This document shows positions 7,972-17,046 of a DNA stretch of 64,000 nt, piece after piece (positions within the stretch are counted from its first letter, which is position 1; every line of letters starts with the position of its first letter). The DNA comes from Reichenbachiella agarivorans. GTDB taxonomy: Bacteria > Bacteroidota > Bacteroidia > Cytophagales > Cyclobacteriaceae. The stretch lies in assembly GCF_025502585.1 (NCBI RefSeq), contig NZ_CP106679.1, positions 2,263,501 through 2,327,500 on the forward strand, in the 5' to 3' direction. Below the pieces are notes generated by a model. The model had not been told where the DNA came from. It saw only the letters and a program-made list of their open reading frames with translations, and ran no database searches. The translations under genes were made by a program, and so were the position numbers.

Positions 7972-8091
7972 TAACCGTTACCACAGCTCCATGGTAACGT
8001 TATCTCGACCTAATTGTAACGTTACCTCAGCCTCCTTGTAACGTTACCTCGGACTTCTGGTAACGTTACCTCCATGCCACGGTAACGCTAC
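7972..8091. repeat. Six palindromic cores at exact 22-bp spacing (GTAACGTTAC)
   Basis: Ten-base cores start at 7972, 7994, 8016, 8038, 8060 and 8082. Three are exactly GTAACGTTAC; the others are TAACCGTTAC, GTAACGTTAT and GTAACGCTAC. The 12-base spacers vary but mostly begin CTC after the core. The spacing is two helical turns, so all cores face the same side of the DNA. It lies 40 bp downstream of the histidine kinase stop codon. It is not CRISPR: the repeat is too short and the spacers are themselves related. Confidence 0.9.
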
Positions 8092-8130
8092 CGTGAACCC
8101 TCTTCTATTATTATGCCGATATCCGAAGGT

Positions 8131-10077
8131 TTAGGGGTTGTTTACTGGCTCAAGTGTGTTTTTAGGTATGCACAGTGTGAAGGTGTTGCCTTTGCGATTG
8201 GGTCTGGTGTCTAGGTCTATGTCTCCACCGATGAGGCTGGCTCTGGCACTCATGTTTTTCCAGCCATAGCCATGGCCCAGTAGTAGCTGAGATGCATCGA
8301 ACCCCATGCCATTGTCCTCTATCATCAGTAGACTTTCATCCTCATCTTGTATGATCTGTATGGTCACTTCTGTGGCATCAGCGTATTTTAGGATGTTGTT
8401 GAGCCATTCTTGACAGATTCGGTACACAGAGATAGAAAAGTCGCCTGAGGGATAGGTTTCACTGCCATCTGTGATCAGTTCAATCTGTGTCTTGCCAACG
8501 GCATTGATGCGGTCTGTCAATTCTCGAATCGCAGCGACCAGACCTGCAGATTGCAACGATTGTGGCATCAGGTCAAAGCAAACATTCTTGAGCTCCTTGT
8601 ACATATCAGAGAGGGTGTCAGAGCAGAGGGCATAGCTTTCGTCTCGCTCATTGGGAAGTAAATCTGGTTGTGCTTGGAGCTTCCCGATGGACAAGTTGAC
8701 CACCGAGATGAGTTGGCCCAAGTTGTCGTGGAGGTCTTTGGCAAAGCGACTTCTTTCTTTCTCTTGTGATTGAATGGAAGCAGCGAGCGAAGCTTTTTTG
8801 ATTCTCAGGTCTGCTGCGGTAGCCAATATTTTTTGTTTTTTGATCAAACTACTTCTGATAAAATAGGCTAGGATCACCAAAAGTATGGATAGCAAACCTA
8901 GGGCAGTGATCAGGATGGTCTTTTGTTCGTTTTGTGCGGTCTGGAGTTCTATCTCTTGTTTTTGCAAGCGGATGGTGGATTCTTTCTCCTTGACCTGAAA
9001 CTGTATTTCTAGATTGGCAATTTGTTTGGCTTTGGTCTGGTTGAGCAGACTATCTGCGATGTGGTTGTATGCTTTGAGTGTGGATAGCGAAAGCGCAAGT
9101 TTGCCTTGTTTTTCCTGAATGATTTGAAGTGATTCGAGGGCATCTTTCAGACTGGGCAACAGTTGGTGTTGGGTAGATAACTCTCTCGCCTCCGTAGCGT
9201 AATCCAAGGCTTCCATTAATTTATTTTGTTGACTAGATAAGTTGGCCAAGTTGACGAGCGTGTTGACTAGGCTCTCATGGTCCTCTACCAACCTGCTGAA
9301 TCTTGCGGCCTCTTGGTAGTATTCTCTGGCTTTGTCGTATTGATGAATATCCTCCATCACCAAGCCCAGATTGGAAAAGGAAATAGACAGGGAGTTCCAG
9401 TCTTCTTGTGCCTGAAAGACCAAGATGCTTCTTTCCAATACTTGGATGGCCTCTGGATAGCGCTGTAGGTGATAATACAGTCCTCCGATCGTCTGATCAG
9501 ATTGTGCTATGAAGGAACTGTCTGCAATTTCAATTCTAATTTCTTTGGCTTTGAGGGCATATTCCAGGCTTTTTTCATACTCCTGCATGTCCAAATAGAC
9601 CAAGGCGATGTTGTGTTGGGGATTGGAGATAGCGTACAGGTTGTCGCTGTATTTTGCTTGGTCAAGGGACAAATGGTAGGATTGGATGGCTGCTTCAAAA
9701 CTGCCAATGCGTTGGTTGATCAGGCCGAGTAGGTTGTAGATGCTGGCTTGGCCGTAGTGGTTGTCGATGGATTGGTATTGTGTCAATGCTTGTTGACTGA
9801 GTGTGATTGCATCAGGATATTCGCTCAGCAGGTAGTAGATCATGGCCTTGTAATACAACACATCGGCTGTCAACTGCACTGAGGAAAGCTGTGTAGACAA
9901 TCGCTCTGCCGAGTCCAATGCCTGCATGGCCTTCCTAGGTTCGGAGAACTTCAAGCTCCAGGCCAGAGATTGCAAGGATCGGATGGTCAGCGAGTCCTTG
10001 TTGATCGTGGGTTCTGAGTGTGCAGCGATGGAGAAACTAAGAATAAGGAGTATCAGGAAAGAGCGATGATAGGGCAT
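8131..10077 (-). CDS. TPR-containing sensor histidine kinase (NarL/HisKA_3 type)
   Basis: A 648-residue protein. Order: signal peptide (about 1-21, ending AAHSEP), tetratricopeptide repeats (about 50-330, such as ASIYNLLGLINQRIGSFEAA), a short coiled coil, one membrane helix (about 380-405, TALGLLSILLVILAYFI), then HisKA_3. The phosphoacceptor is the His in FAKDLHDNLGQ, about residue 448. The HATPase domain shows the N box (WLNNILKYADA), the D box (IEDNGMGFD) and the G box (GHGYGWKNM). The TPR part should lie in the periplasm, sensing through protein contacts, with the kinase in the cytosol. The cognate response regulator would be LuxR-type and is not adjacent. It is divergent from the GntP operon across 270 bp in which no clear operator is seen, so control of that operon is only a possibility. 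Confidence 0.92.
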   Translation of the reverse strand: MPYHRSFLILLILSFSIAAHSEPTINKDSLTIRSLQSLAWSLKFSEPRKAMQALDSAERLSTQLSSVQLTADVLYYKAMIYYLLSEYPDAITLSQQALTQYQSIDNHYGQASIYNLLGLINQRIGSFEAAIQSYHLSLDQAKYSDNLYAISNPQHNIALVYLDMQEYEKSLEYALKAKEIRIEIADSSFIAQSDQTIGGLYYHLQRYPEAIQVLERSILVFQAQEDWNSLSISFSNLGLVMEDIHQYDKAREYYQEAARFSRLVEDHESLVNTLVNLANLSSQQNKLMEALDYATEARELSTQHQLLPSLKDALESLQIIQEKQGKLALSLSTLKAYNHIADSLLNQTKAKQIANLEIQFQVKEKESTIRLQKQEIELQTAQNEQKTILITALGLLSILLVILAYFIRSSLIKKQKILATAADLRIKKASLAASIQSQEKERSRFAKDLHDNLGQLISVVNLSIGKLQAQPDLLPNERDESYALCSDTLSDMYKELKNVCFDLMPQSLQSAGLVAAIRELTDRINAVGKTQIELITDGSETYPSGDFSISVYRICQEWLNNILKYADATEVTIQIIQDEDESLLMIEDNGMGFDASQLLLGHGYGWKNMSARASLIGGDIDLDTRPNRKGNTFTLCIPKNTLEPVNNP

Positions 10078-10347
10078 GAATCGTTTTGGTTAAATCAAGG
10101 AATGCACTTGGGTTGGTCATGATTCCATCAGTTATCCAATATTGAGTATTTATTAGCTGAAATGCCAATTTTGGGAGCAACAATTGGAAGAGAAGAAAGG
10201 GATGGAAATGGACTTGTTCTTTCTTTGATCCAACTATTCAGGGGGGCTTTTGTCCCAATTGTGATTGGTAATCTGCCGTTCGGCTAATTTATTTCACCAT
10301 CTGTGTGTAATTTTTGAACTTTCATTCACCATCTAAAAAGCATTATT

Positions 10348-11664
10348 ATGCCACTAGTCATTGCGCTGCTTGGAATCGTAGCTCTTTTATTGTTAATTAT
10401 TTTTTTGCGACTCAATGCCTTTATTGCTTTTGTCATCGTGTCCTTATTGGTGGGGTTGTTTCAAGGAATGCCTCTTGATGAAGTCGCCTCGTCTATTCAA
10501 AATGGGATTGGAGGGACCTTAGGGTTTTTGATTATCATCTTAGGGTTTGGTGCGATGCTGGGCAAGTTGGTGGCGGACAGTGGCGCAGCACAGCGGATCA
10601 CCTCATCTTTGGTCAGTTTCTTTGGGACTAAAAATATTCAGTGGGCGGTGGTTCTTACGGGATTCATTGTAGGTATCCCTATGTTCTACTCGGTTGGGTT
10701 TGTGATTTTGGTACCGTTGGTATTTGCTGTGGCACATACGACCAAGCTGCCTTTGTTGTATGTGGGTTTGCCGATGTTGGCATCTCTGTCTGTGACACAT
10801 GGTTATTTGCCACCGCATCCAGCACCCTCGGCGATCGCAGTGATGTTTGAGGCAGATTTGGGACTCACCCTGCTGTATGGAATTGTTGCGGCCATACCTG
10901 CGATTATTTTGGCTGGACCTTTGTTTTCGAGGACACTCAAACACATCAACCCAAAACCACCCAAAGACCTTTTCAATACTGAGGTCATTCCTGAGGAGAA
11001 GCTCCCCAGTCTATTCGTCAGTATCACTACTGCGTTGTTTCCTTTGATTTTGATTGGCTCATCGGCCATCATTCAGATTGTAGCGACACCTGATAGCTGG
11101 ATTTACATATGGTCGGGCTATTGGGGCAATCCTCTCTTGGCGATGCTCTTGTCGGTATTGGTGGCGATCTATACGCTGGGGATACAGCGAGGCAAAGACA
11201 TGACGCAGGTGATGGACAGTCTAGTACAGGCGGTCTCTGGGATCACGATGATTCTTTTGATCATCGGAGGTGCGGGGGCTTTGAAGCAGGTGTTGACTGA
11301 TAGTGGGGTGAGTGACTACATTGGAGGATTGCTCAAGGAATCTACCCTGTCCCCTCTGCTGTTGGCTTGGTGCATCGCTGCTGCGATTAGAGTCTGTGTA
11401 GGTTCGGCGACTGTAGCTGGCTTGACTACCGCTGGGATTTTGTTGCCCGTGCTGAGTCAGTCTGGTGTATCGGGTGAACTGATGGTTTTAGCAATTGGTT
11501 CGGGTAGCTTGATGTTTTCTCATGTCAATGACAGTGGCTTTTGGATGTTCAAAGAATACTTTAATTTGACCATCAAAGAAACCCTATCTACTTGGACGGT
11601 CATGGAAACAATCGTATCAGTGACAGGATTGGTTAGTGTATTGATTTTACAAAACCTTATATAA
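10348..11664 (+). CDS. GntP-family permease
   Basis: This 438-residue inner-membrane protein is hydrophobic throughout, with about 12 predicted helices. It has the GntP-family glycine-rich segments GIGGTLGFLIIILGFGAMLG (about 52-71), FIVGIPMFYSVGFVIL, and the C-terminal SGSLMFSHVNDSGFWM. GntP proteins move sugar acids such as gluconate with protons, but related members carry D-serine (DsdX type). The operon partners (RidA, a PLP D-amino-acid enzyme and a dipeptidase) make a D-amino acid or hydroxy/amino acid substrate more likely here than gluconate. Its stop abuts the RidA start at 11,665, which implies co-translation. Confidence 0.9.
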   Translation: MPLVIALLGIVALLLLIIFLRLNAFIAFVIVSLLVGLFQGMPLDEVASSIQNGIGGTLGFLIIILGFGAMLGKLVADSGAAQRITSSLVSFFGTKNIQWAVVLTGFIVGIPMFYSVGFVILVPLVFAVAHTTKLPLLYVGLPMLASLSVTHGYLPPHPAPSAIAVMFEADLGLTLLYGIVAAIPAIILAGPLFSRTLKHINPKPPKDLFNTEVIPEEKLPSLFVSITTALFPLILIGSSAIIQIVATPDSWIYIWSGYWGNPLLAMLLSVLVAIYTLGIQRGKDMTQVMDSLVQAVSGITMILLIIGGAGALKQVLTDSGVSDYIGGLLKESTLSPLLLAWCIAAAIRVCVGSATVAGLTTAGILLPVLSQSGVSGELMVLAIGSGSLMFSHVNDSGFWMFKEYFNLTIKETLSTWTVMETIVSVTGLVSVLILQNLI

Positions 11665-12123
11665 ATGGATTTAGTCAAAAGAATCAAAGAATTGAATTTG
11701 GAATTGCCACCTGCACCTCCCCCAGGTGGAGTCTATCGCCCCCTTGTTGTCGTGGGTAAGATGCTGTACGTGTCAGGCCATGGACCGGTGAAGATGGATG
11801 CCAGCTTGATCAAGGGCAAAGTAGGTTCTGTTTTAGACAAGGATGAAGCCAAATTGGCTGCCAGACAAGTCGGTTTGACCATGCTTTCTACACTGATCAA
11901 GCACCTTGATAGTCAATATGAAATCAAAAGGATGGTAAAAGTGCTAGGCATGGTCAATAGTGAACCGGACTTCTTTGATCAGCCCTACGTGATGAATGGT
12001 TTTTCGGAGTTGATGGCTGAGGTATTTGGAGAAGAAAATGGCCTAGGCGCACGTAGTGCAGTGGGTATGATCCTGCCAGGCAATATTCCAGTGGAAGTTG
12101 AGGCTATCTTCGAACTTTATTAA
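11665..12123 (+). CDS. RidA/YjgF family protein
   Basis: A 152-residue member of the RidA superfamily, trimeric cytosolic proteins that hydrolyse reactive enamine/imine intermediates released by PLP enzymes. Seen are LYVSGHGPV near the N-terminus, the GARSAVGMILPGNIPVEVEAIF block with its conserved Arg and Glu, and normal family length. The start immediately follows the GntP stop. Placement directly before a PLP-dependent D-amino-acid enzyme fits the RidA role of clearing 2-aminoacrylate-like products. This belongs to the longer YjgF subfamily rather than the archetypal RidA of about 128 residues, so exact specificity is uncertain. Confidence 0.88.
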   Translation: MDLVKRIKELNLELPPAPPPGGVYRPLVVVGKMLYVSGHGPVKMDASLIKGKVGSVLDKDEAKLAARQVGLTMLSTLIKHLDSQYEIKRMVKVLGMVNSEPDFFDQPYVMNGFSELMAEVFGEENGLGARSAVGMILPGNIPVEVEAIFELY

Positions 12124-12188
12124 CTTTTCATTTTCAACCTGTCTATCAACGAGCCGATTTTGAACTTTAAACTTTTAACTTTCAACTT
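12124..12188. repeat. AACTTT-rich spacer
   Basis: The 65-bp gap between RidA and the next gene contains TGAACTTTAAACTTTTAACT followed by TTCAACTT, the same low-complexity motif that flanks the S23 remnant at 36,900 and forms the hairpin at 38,445. Only one arm is present here. Confidence 0.5.
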
Positions 12189-13292
12189 ATGACTCAAACC
12201 ATGAACTGGTACGAAATTGAAGATCAAAGCGAGCTCAGTACGCCAGCGTTGGTCATCTATCCAGATAGAATCAAGCAAAATATCGAAACCATGATCGCCA
12301 TCGCAGGTGGAGTGGAGCGATTGAGACCGCATGTGAAAACCCACAAGATGACCGAAATCATCCATTTGCAGATGGATTATGGCATTAGAAAATTCAAATG
12401 TGCTACGCTGGTAGAGGCTGAAATGTGCGCACAATGTGGTGCCCAAGATGTATTGATGGCCTATCAAATGGTGGGAACCAATGTTGGTTTGTATCTTGAT
12501 ATGATCGAGCGATATCCTGCGACTCGGTTTTCTTCCTTGATAGACAATGAGTACAGCTGGCAGGAATTATCTGCCTCGGCAGACAAGCGTGGTAGGGTGG
12601 TAGATGTCTACATGGACATCAACAGCGGGATGAATCGCACAGGCATTCTATTGGGAGCAGGAGCAATGAATTTGTATCAGAGAATGACAAACGATCCGCA
12701 AGTGCATATCAAGGGATTGCATGTCTATGATGGGCACATTCACGACTCAGATTTGAACATGAGGACACAGAGATGCAAAAAGGAGTTTGCCAAGGTGGAG
12801 CAGTTTGTCACAGAAATGAAAGCCTTGGGTATGGATTTACCAATAGTAGTGGCTGGAGGTTCGCCTTCCTTTCCGATCCATGCACAGTCAGCCGATCGAG
12901 AATTGAGTCCGGGGACGACTTTGTTATGGGATAGCGGATATGGTCAGTCATTTGCAGACATGGAATTCTTGCCTGCTGCAGTGTTGGTGACACGGGTGAT
13001 CAGCCAACCTACTGTTGCCAGCGCATGTTTGGATTTGGGACATAAATCTGTGGCTTCTGAAATGCCCCACCCAAGGGTTCTACTTTTGGGTCTCCCTAAA
13101 TATGAAGCGCTCAATCATAGTGAAGAGCACTTGGTGATCTCAAACGAGTCAATCCATCTGCGAATGGGACAATTGTGCTATGCAGTGCCACAGCATATTT
13201 GCCCAACTGTAGCACTGCATGAGCAGGTATATGTAGTAGAAAATCACCGTGTAACAGGCCAATGGAAAGTAGCGGCTAGAAAAAGATATTGA
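12189..13292 (+). CDS. D-threonine aldolase / D-serine dehydratase-like PLP enzyme
   Basis: A 367-residue fold-type III PLP enzyme with an alanine-racemase-like N-terminal barrel (ALVIYPDRIKQNIETMI). RPHVKTHK at residues 47-54 carries the PLP lysine. HVYDGHIHD and SPSFPIHA line the barrel. The C-terminal QHICPTVALHEQ has the His-x-Cys metal pair of the D-threonine aldolase/eukaryotic-type D-serine dehydratase family. It would cleave or dehydrate a D-hydroxy amino acid. Together with the upstream RidA (enamine removal) and GntP (possible importer) this supports D-amino-acid catabolism, though the exact substrate cannot be read from sequence. Four bases separate it from the dipeptidase gene. 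Confidence 0.88.
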   Translation: MTQTMNWYEIEDQSELSTPALVIYPDRIKQNIETMIAIAGGVERLRPHVKTHKMTEIIHLQMDYGIRKFKCATLVEAEMCAQCGAQDVLMAYQMVGTNVGLYLDMIERYPATRFSSLIDNEYSWQELSASADKRGRVVDVYMDINSGMNRTGILLGAGAMNLYQRMTNDPQVHIKGLHVYDGHIHDSDLNMRTQRCKKEFAKVEQFVTEMKALGMDLPIVVAGGSPSFPIHAQSADRELSPGTTLLWDSGYGQSFADMEFLPAAVLVTRVISQPTVASACLDLGHKSVASEMPHPRVLLLGLPKYEALNHSEEHLVISNESIHLRMGQLCYAVPQHICPTVALHEQVYVVENHRVTGQWKVAARKRY

Positions 13293-13296
13293 TAGT

Positions 13297-14379
13297 ATGA
13301 ATGACGAAAAAAGACCTTTGATAGTGGATGCGCATCTGGATCTGTCGATGAATGCCATCGAGTGGAATCGGGATTTGCGATGGACTGTGACCCAAGTCAG
13401 AGAGCGTGAGCGAGGACTACAAGACAAGCCAGATCGTGGCAAAGGAACCGTGACCTTGCCATCCATGCGTGAGGGAAATGTAGGGTTGTGTGTGGCTACC
13501 TTGATCGCTCGCTATGTCAAGCAGGGAAGCAAACTCCCTGGATGGCATTCGCCTGAGCAGGCATGGGCACAGACACAAGGTCAATTGTCGTGGTACCGTG
13601 CCATGGAGGAGGTTGGGCAGATGACTCAGATCAAGGATTTGAAAAGTTTGAATACGCATCTGGCTCTGTGGGAGAATCCTCCTGTGAATGCACCTATTGG
13701 GTATGTGTTGAGCTTGGAAGGGGCGGATTCTATCTGTACGATAGGGCACTTGGAGCGAGCATATGAGCAGGGTCTGCGTGCCATAGGGCCTGCGCATTAT
13801 GGTCCAGGTACCTATGCACAAGGCACGGATGCGACTGGAGGTATTGGGGCGAAGGGCAAGGAATTGCTGAAGGAAATAGAACGTCTCGGGATTATATTGG
13901 ATGCAACTCATCTCTGTGACGATAGTTTCTGGGAAGCGATGGGTGTTTACAATGGACCAGTTTGGGCGAGTCACAACAATTGTCGCTCACTGGTGCCGCA
14001 CAATCGCCAGTTTTCGGACGAACAAATCAAAGAGCTGATCAGTCGGGGTGCAGTGATTGGTGCTGCACTGGACGCATGGATGATGGTGCCGAATTGGGTC
14101 AGAGGCAAATCCACACCAGTAGAGATGAATGTCTCATTGGAAACGATGGTAGATCATATAGATCACATCTGTCAGTTGGCGGGCAATTCGGAGCATGCAG
14201 CGATTGGTACAGACCTAGATGGAGCTTTTGGGACTGAGCAGGGACCTAAGGATTTGGATACGATTGCTGACCTACAAAAGCTACCAGAGATATTGAAATC
14301 CAGAGGATACACAGCTCAGGATGTGCTCAATATCACCAGTGCCAACTGGATTCGGTTTTTGAGAAAGACCTGGAGTTAG
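13297..14379 (+). CDS. Membrane dipeptidase, peptidase family M19
   Basis: A 360-residue zinc dipeptidase with the M19 ligands: DAHLD at residues 11-15, Glu in SLEGADSI, His in DATHLCDDSFW and ASHNNCRS, and Asp in IGTDLDGAFG. M19 enzymes cleave dipeptides and tolerate a D-residue at the second position; bacterial forms often act on D-amino-acid-containing peptides. No signal peptide is seen, so it is probably cytosolic. As the last gene of the GntP-RidA-D-TA operon it would release the D-residue used by the upstream PLP enzyme (inference). The 3' end overlaps the convergent GH57-like gene by 4 bp. Confidence 0.9.
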   Translation: MNDEKRPLIVDAHLDLSMNAIEWNRDLRWTVTQVRERERGLQDKPDRGKGTVTLPSMREGNVGLCVATLIARYVKQGSKLPGWHSPEQAWAQTQGQLSWYRAMEEVGQMTQIKDLKSLNTHLALWENPPVNAPIGYVLSLEGADSICTIGHLERAYEQGLRAIGPAHYGPGTYAQGTDATGGIGAKGKELLKEIERLGIILDATHLCDDSFWEAMGVYNGPVWASHNNCRSLVPHNRQFSDEQIKELISRGAVIGAALDAWMMVPNWVRGKSTPVEMNVSLETMVDHIDHICQLAGNSEHAAIGTDLDGAFGTEQGPKDLDTIADLQKLPEILKSRGYTAQDVLNITSANWIRFLRKTWS

Positions 14380-15425
14380 GGCTTTTGCAATCGGATTTCT
14401 AGGTCATTGAGGATGTTCATAAAATGATTGTAAAAGTCGTAGGGGAGATGATTTCTATGTTCATCTTTAGACATCTGTATGATGTACTCAATGTTGCCGA
14501 GTTGTGACCAAACTTGCTTTAATTTCTTGTCTTTTGACAATTGGACAGCACTTTCGAGTTGATAATACTGCTTCAAAGTACGGCTTTGCAGGGCATTGGA
14601 GTGAATGGATTCCAAAGACATATGATGAGTGCCAGATATGACAGGTGACTTGATGTTGTAGGCAGAGGTTTTGCTGGACTGACTGATCTGCTCAGCCAAT
14701 GAACGAAGTGCAGCTTTGTTTCGCGCCTTGAAGATAATGGATTTGATTCCGCCCAATTGTTTGATCAGATGTGCGTCGAATTGCAAGAAGTGATTGTTTC
14801 TGTCGGGATCAGAAAAAAGAGCAGTTCCTTCGTCTGTGTCTAACAGAAATATTTTTTGCTTGGGATGGTTGGCCGCATGAAATATGCGCTGATTTTTATC
14901 CTTGCCTAGATACCATTCGATGGTTCCAGCAAAGGTTCCTTTGAAGCCTTTTTTATCCAATATCTCTGTGATTTCTGTGCAGTAGATATTTTCTGTATTG
15001 TAGAAGTATTTGGCTTTGGTAGCAAATAAAGTCTTGAGTAATTTGATATGAGCGTCTATTTCCTCTAGGAAATGAGATTCTGAATAAATGGACGAAGCGC
15101 TGTTGTGATAGGTTCCTGCCAAAAGTGTCAAAAATCCAGAATCCACCACTGTTTTAAGTTTTTGCAGCATGATCAAATCATGCTGCTGGAGCATTTCTAA
15201 AAAATCACCTGAGAAATAAATAGCAAGAGGTGTTTCTTGAGATTCACACAGAGAGATAACCTGAGTCAGCTCCTCTTTGATGGTGTTTTCGTACCAGATA
15301 GCAAAGGTTTCCTCGGTTTTGATCGTATTGAAGTAAGGCTTGTTTTGACCTATGTCAAAGAGAGAAAACGCTGCAAGGACAGGGGCAAAATCAAAGGTCA
15401 ATATGAGGGATAGTTCTTTGTTCAT
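14376..15425 (-). CDS. Degenerate GH57-like (alpha-amylase family) protein
   Basis: A 349-residue protein that aligns by eye with Bacteroidetes GH57 proteins: FDIGQNKPYF, a TYHNSASSIYS segment matching YHSLSSLYS, FYNTENIYC with E145 at the nucleophile position, and a C-terminal helical part ending FYNHFMNILNDLEIRL. However, the family's region 1 His-Gln-Pro is replaced by FDFAP, and the segment carrying the acid/base Asp (MDYETFGEH in relatives) is missing. The protein is about 50 residues short in that area. It may be a non-catalytic glucan-binding partner of the GT4 enzyme upstream, with which it overlaps by 4 bp (ATGA). Function is uncertain. Confidence 0.7.
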   Translation of the reverse strand: MNKELSLILTFDFAPVLAAFSLFDIGQNKPYFNTIKTEETFAIWYENTIKEELTQVISLCESQETPLAIYFSGDFLEMLQQHDLIMLQKLKTVVDSGFLTLLAGTYHNSASSIYSESHFLEEIDAHIKLLKTLFATKAKYFYNTENIYCTEITEILDKKGFKGTFAGTIEWYLGKDKNQRIFHAANHPKQKIFLLDTDEGTALFSDPDRNNHFLQFDAHLIKQLGGIKSIIFKARNKAALRSLAEQISQSSKTSAYNIKSPVISGTHHMSLESIHSNALQSRTLKQYYQLESAVQLSKDKKLKQVWSQLGNIEYIIQMSKDEHRNHLPYDFYNHFMNILNDLEIRLQKP

Positions 15426-16636
15426 TCGGTAGCTGACTCAATGATAGTGAAAATTTTCTGGTTTGTTTTCTCCCAAGAGAGATCTCCAAGCAGGGCATGA
15501 TTTTCACTGGCAATATGATGTGCTACTTTTTCATTTTTCAACAGAGATACGATTTGTTTGGCAAATTTTTCTGGGTTGTCAAACTCAGCGGTGAGCGCAC
15601 TGGTCAAGACCTCTGCAGCTCCAGAGTTGTTGGATAGTACCATCGGTACCTTGGCTCCTGCTGCCTCCAGTGCTGTAAGCCCGAACGGTTCAGATACCGA
15701 AGGCATGCAGTAGACATCAGCCATGGCGTAGGTTTTGAGCAAGTCAGGTTCTTTGAGGTAGCCAGTGATATGAAACCTGTTGGCTACCGTGGAGTGTGCG
15801 CCAGCTTCTATGAGTGACTTGTACAAGTCACCTTCGCCTGCCATGATAAAGCGACTCTCTGGATACATGGCGTACACATGTTCAGCTATTTCTAGGAATT
15901 TGGTCGGGCCTTTTTGTCCCGTCAAGCGTCCTACGAATAGCACGATTTTCTCTTTGAATGGGCTTTGGTATTGTGGGTATTCTTTGGGCTTGTAGCCATT
16001 GTGGGCGACTTCTATTTTGTTGGAGTCTATGCCGTAGATTGTTTGGATGATTCCTTTGGAATAGTTGCTTACGCAAATGATTTTGTCTGCAATGAGGAAA
16101 GCCTCTTTTTCCAAATCAAAAACCCAGGAATTGGAAGTGCCAATGTTGCGGTCATAGTCCAGTGAGTGTACGTGGAGTACCAGAGGTTTCTTTAGTTTGG
16201 TCTTGATATCGATAGCCGCTCTAAACGTGATCCAATCATGCGCATAGATGATATCAAAATCTACTTTTTGTGCTGCGGATGCTATTTGTTTGGAAAAATC
16301 GATGAGCTGATTGTGCAGCGCATGATCTTTTTGTTTTGCCTTGGGACTTGCTACATCAGCCGTATTGGCGTAGGGAGAAATACTCGTCTCTATGTTGATT
16401 TTGGACATTTCGGTGATCACACTGAAATCATCAAAGTCTCCCAGATTTACTTTTTGTTTAGACAGAGAAATGTTGTTGCCGATGGCGTCCAAAGCTTCCA
16501 TGTCATCTGGTTGGATGATGGTGAGTACGGATCTCATCGCTAGGAATTGCGCGATTTCGTGGGCAGCGATACCGAGTCCACTGTTTTTGGAGACGGGTTC
16601 ACCCGGTCCCAACATGAGTATTTTTAACTTTTTCAT
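15422..16636 (-). CDS. GT4-family glycosyltransferase
   Basis: A 404-residue GT-B glycosyltransferase. The N-domain starts KILMLGPGEPVSKNSGLGI, like the glycogen-synthase-type nucleotide-sugar loop. The C-domain has LFVGRLTGQKGPTKFLEIA and the EX7E motif in SVSEPFGLTALEAAGA. No signal peptide or membrane helix is seen, so it is cytosolic. Bacteroidetes often encode such a GT4 directly before a GH57 protein in glycogen loci, and the 4-bp overlap with the GH57-like gene fits. It probably acts in alpha-glucan synthesis or branching; the donor sugar is not readable. Confidence 0.87.
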   Translation of the reverse strand: MKKLKILMLGPGEPVSKNSGLGIAAHEIAQFLAMRSVLTIIQPDDMEALDAIGNNISLSKQKVNLGDFDDFSVITEMSKINIETSISPYANTADVASPKAKQKDHALHNQLIDFSKQIASAAQKVDFDIIYAHDWITFRAAIDIKTKLKKPLVLHVHSLDYDRNIGTSNSWVFDLEKEAFLIADKIICVSNYSKGIIQTIYGIDSNKIEVAHNGYKPKEYPQYQSPFKEKIVLFVGRLTGQKGPTKFLEIAEHVYAMYPESRFIMAGEGDLYKSLIEAGAHSTVANRFHITGYLKEPDLLKTYAMADVYCMPSVSEPFGLTALEAAGAKVPMVLSNNSGAAEVLTSALTAEFDNPEKFAKQIVSLLKNEKVAHHIASENHALLGDLSWEKTNQKIFTIIESATE

Positions 16637-16725
16637 AACAGGTCGATTGGCTTTTGTATAGATTGTTAAGTACTGCTGATGTTTTCAATTTGGGGCAACT
16701 ATGTCATATCTATTGTGAAGTTTGT

Positions 16726-17034
16726 TCACAACGAAATGATGCAGTTGCTTTCGTTGGATAGATGGTTGTCTACATATCCATCGGCTTCATCGTCGTTCAT
16801 CCATATTTCACCATCTATCAAATATCGAAATTGATACTGAGTGTTTTTGGGTAGCTCCATGACCAATTTAAAATCTCCACTTTTGGTTTTTTCGAGAGGA
16901 AGAGAGTTTAAATCCCAATCATTGAAGCTACCAGATAGCGAAATGTTACTTGCATCTTTGGCTACTTGCTTTTTTACCGTCCATGTGACTTTGCAGACGT
17001 CTTTTGATTTGAAAAATTGTTTTTTAATACTCAT
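16726..17034 (-). CDS. Stand-alone CBM48 / AMPK-type glycogen-binding protein
   Basis: A 102-residue protein made of one isoamylase-N/AMPK-beta-like immunoglobulin fold: VTWTVKK, SLSGSFNDWDLNSLPLEK, and the FRYLIDGEIWMNDDEADG strand pair whose Trp contacts glucan. No catalytic part and no signal peptide are present. It lies 12 bp downstream of the GH31 gene and likely targets or regulates the glycogen enzymes of this cluster. Confidence 0.85.
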   Translation of the reverse strand: MSIKKQFFKSKDVCKVTWTVKKQVAKDASNISLSGSFNDWDLNSLPLEKTKSGDFKLVMELPKNTQYQFRYLIDGEIWMNDDEADGYVDNHLSNESNCIISL

Positions 17035-17046
17035 GGTTACAATGGT

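Noticed and set aside
7972-8091. CRISPR array
   Set aside because: The repeat core is only 10 bp, spacers are 12 bp and related to each other, and no cas genes are near.
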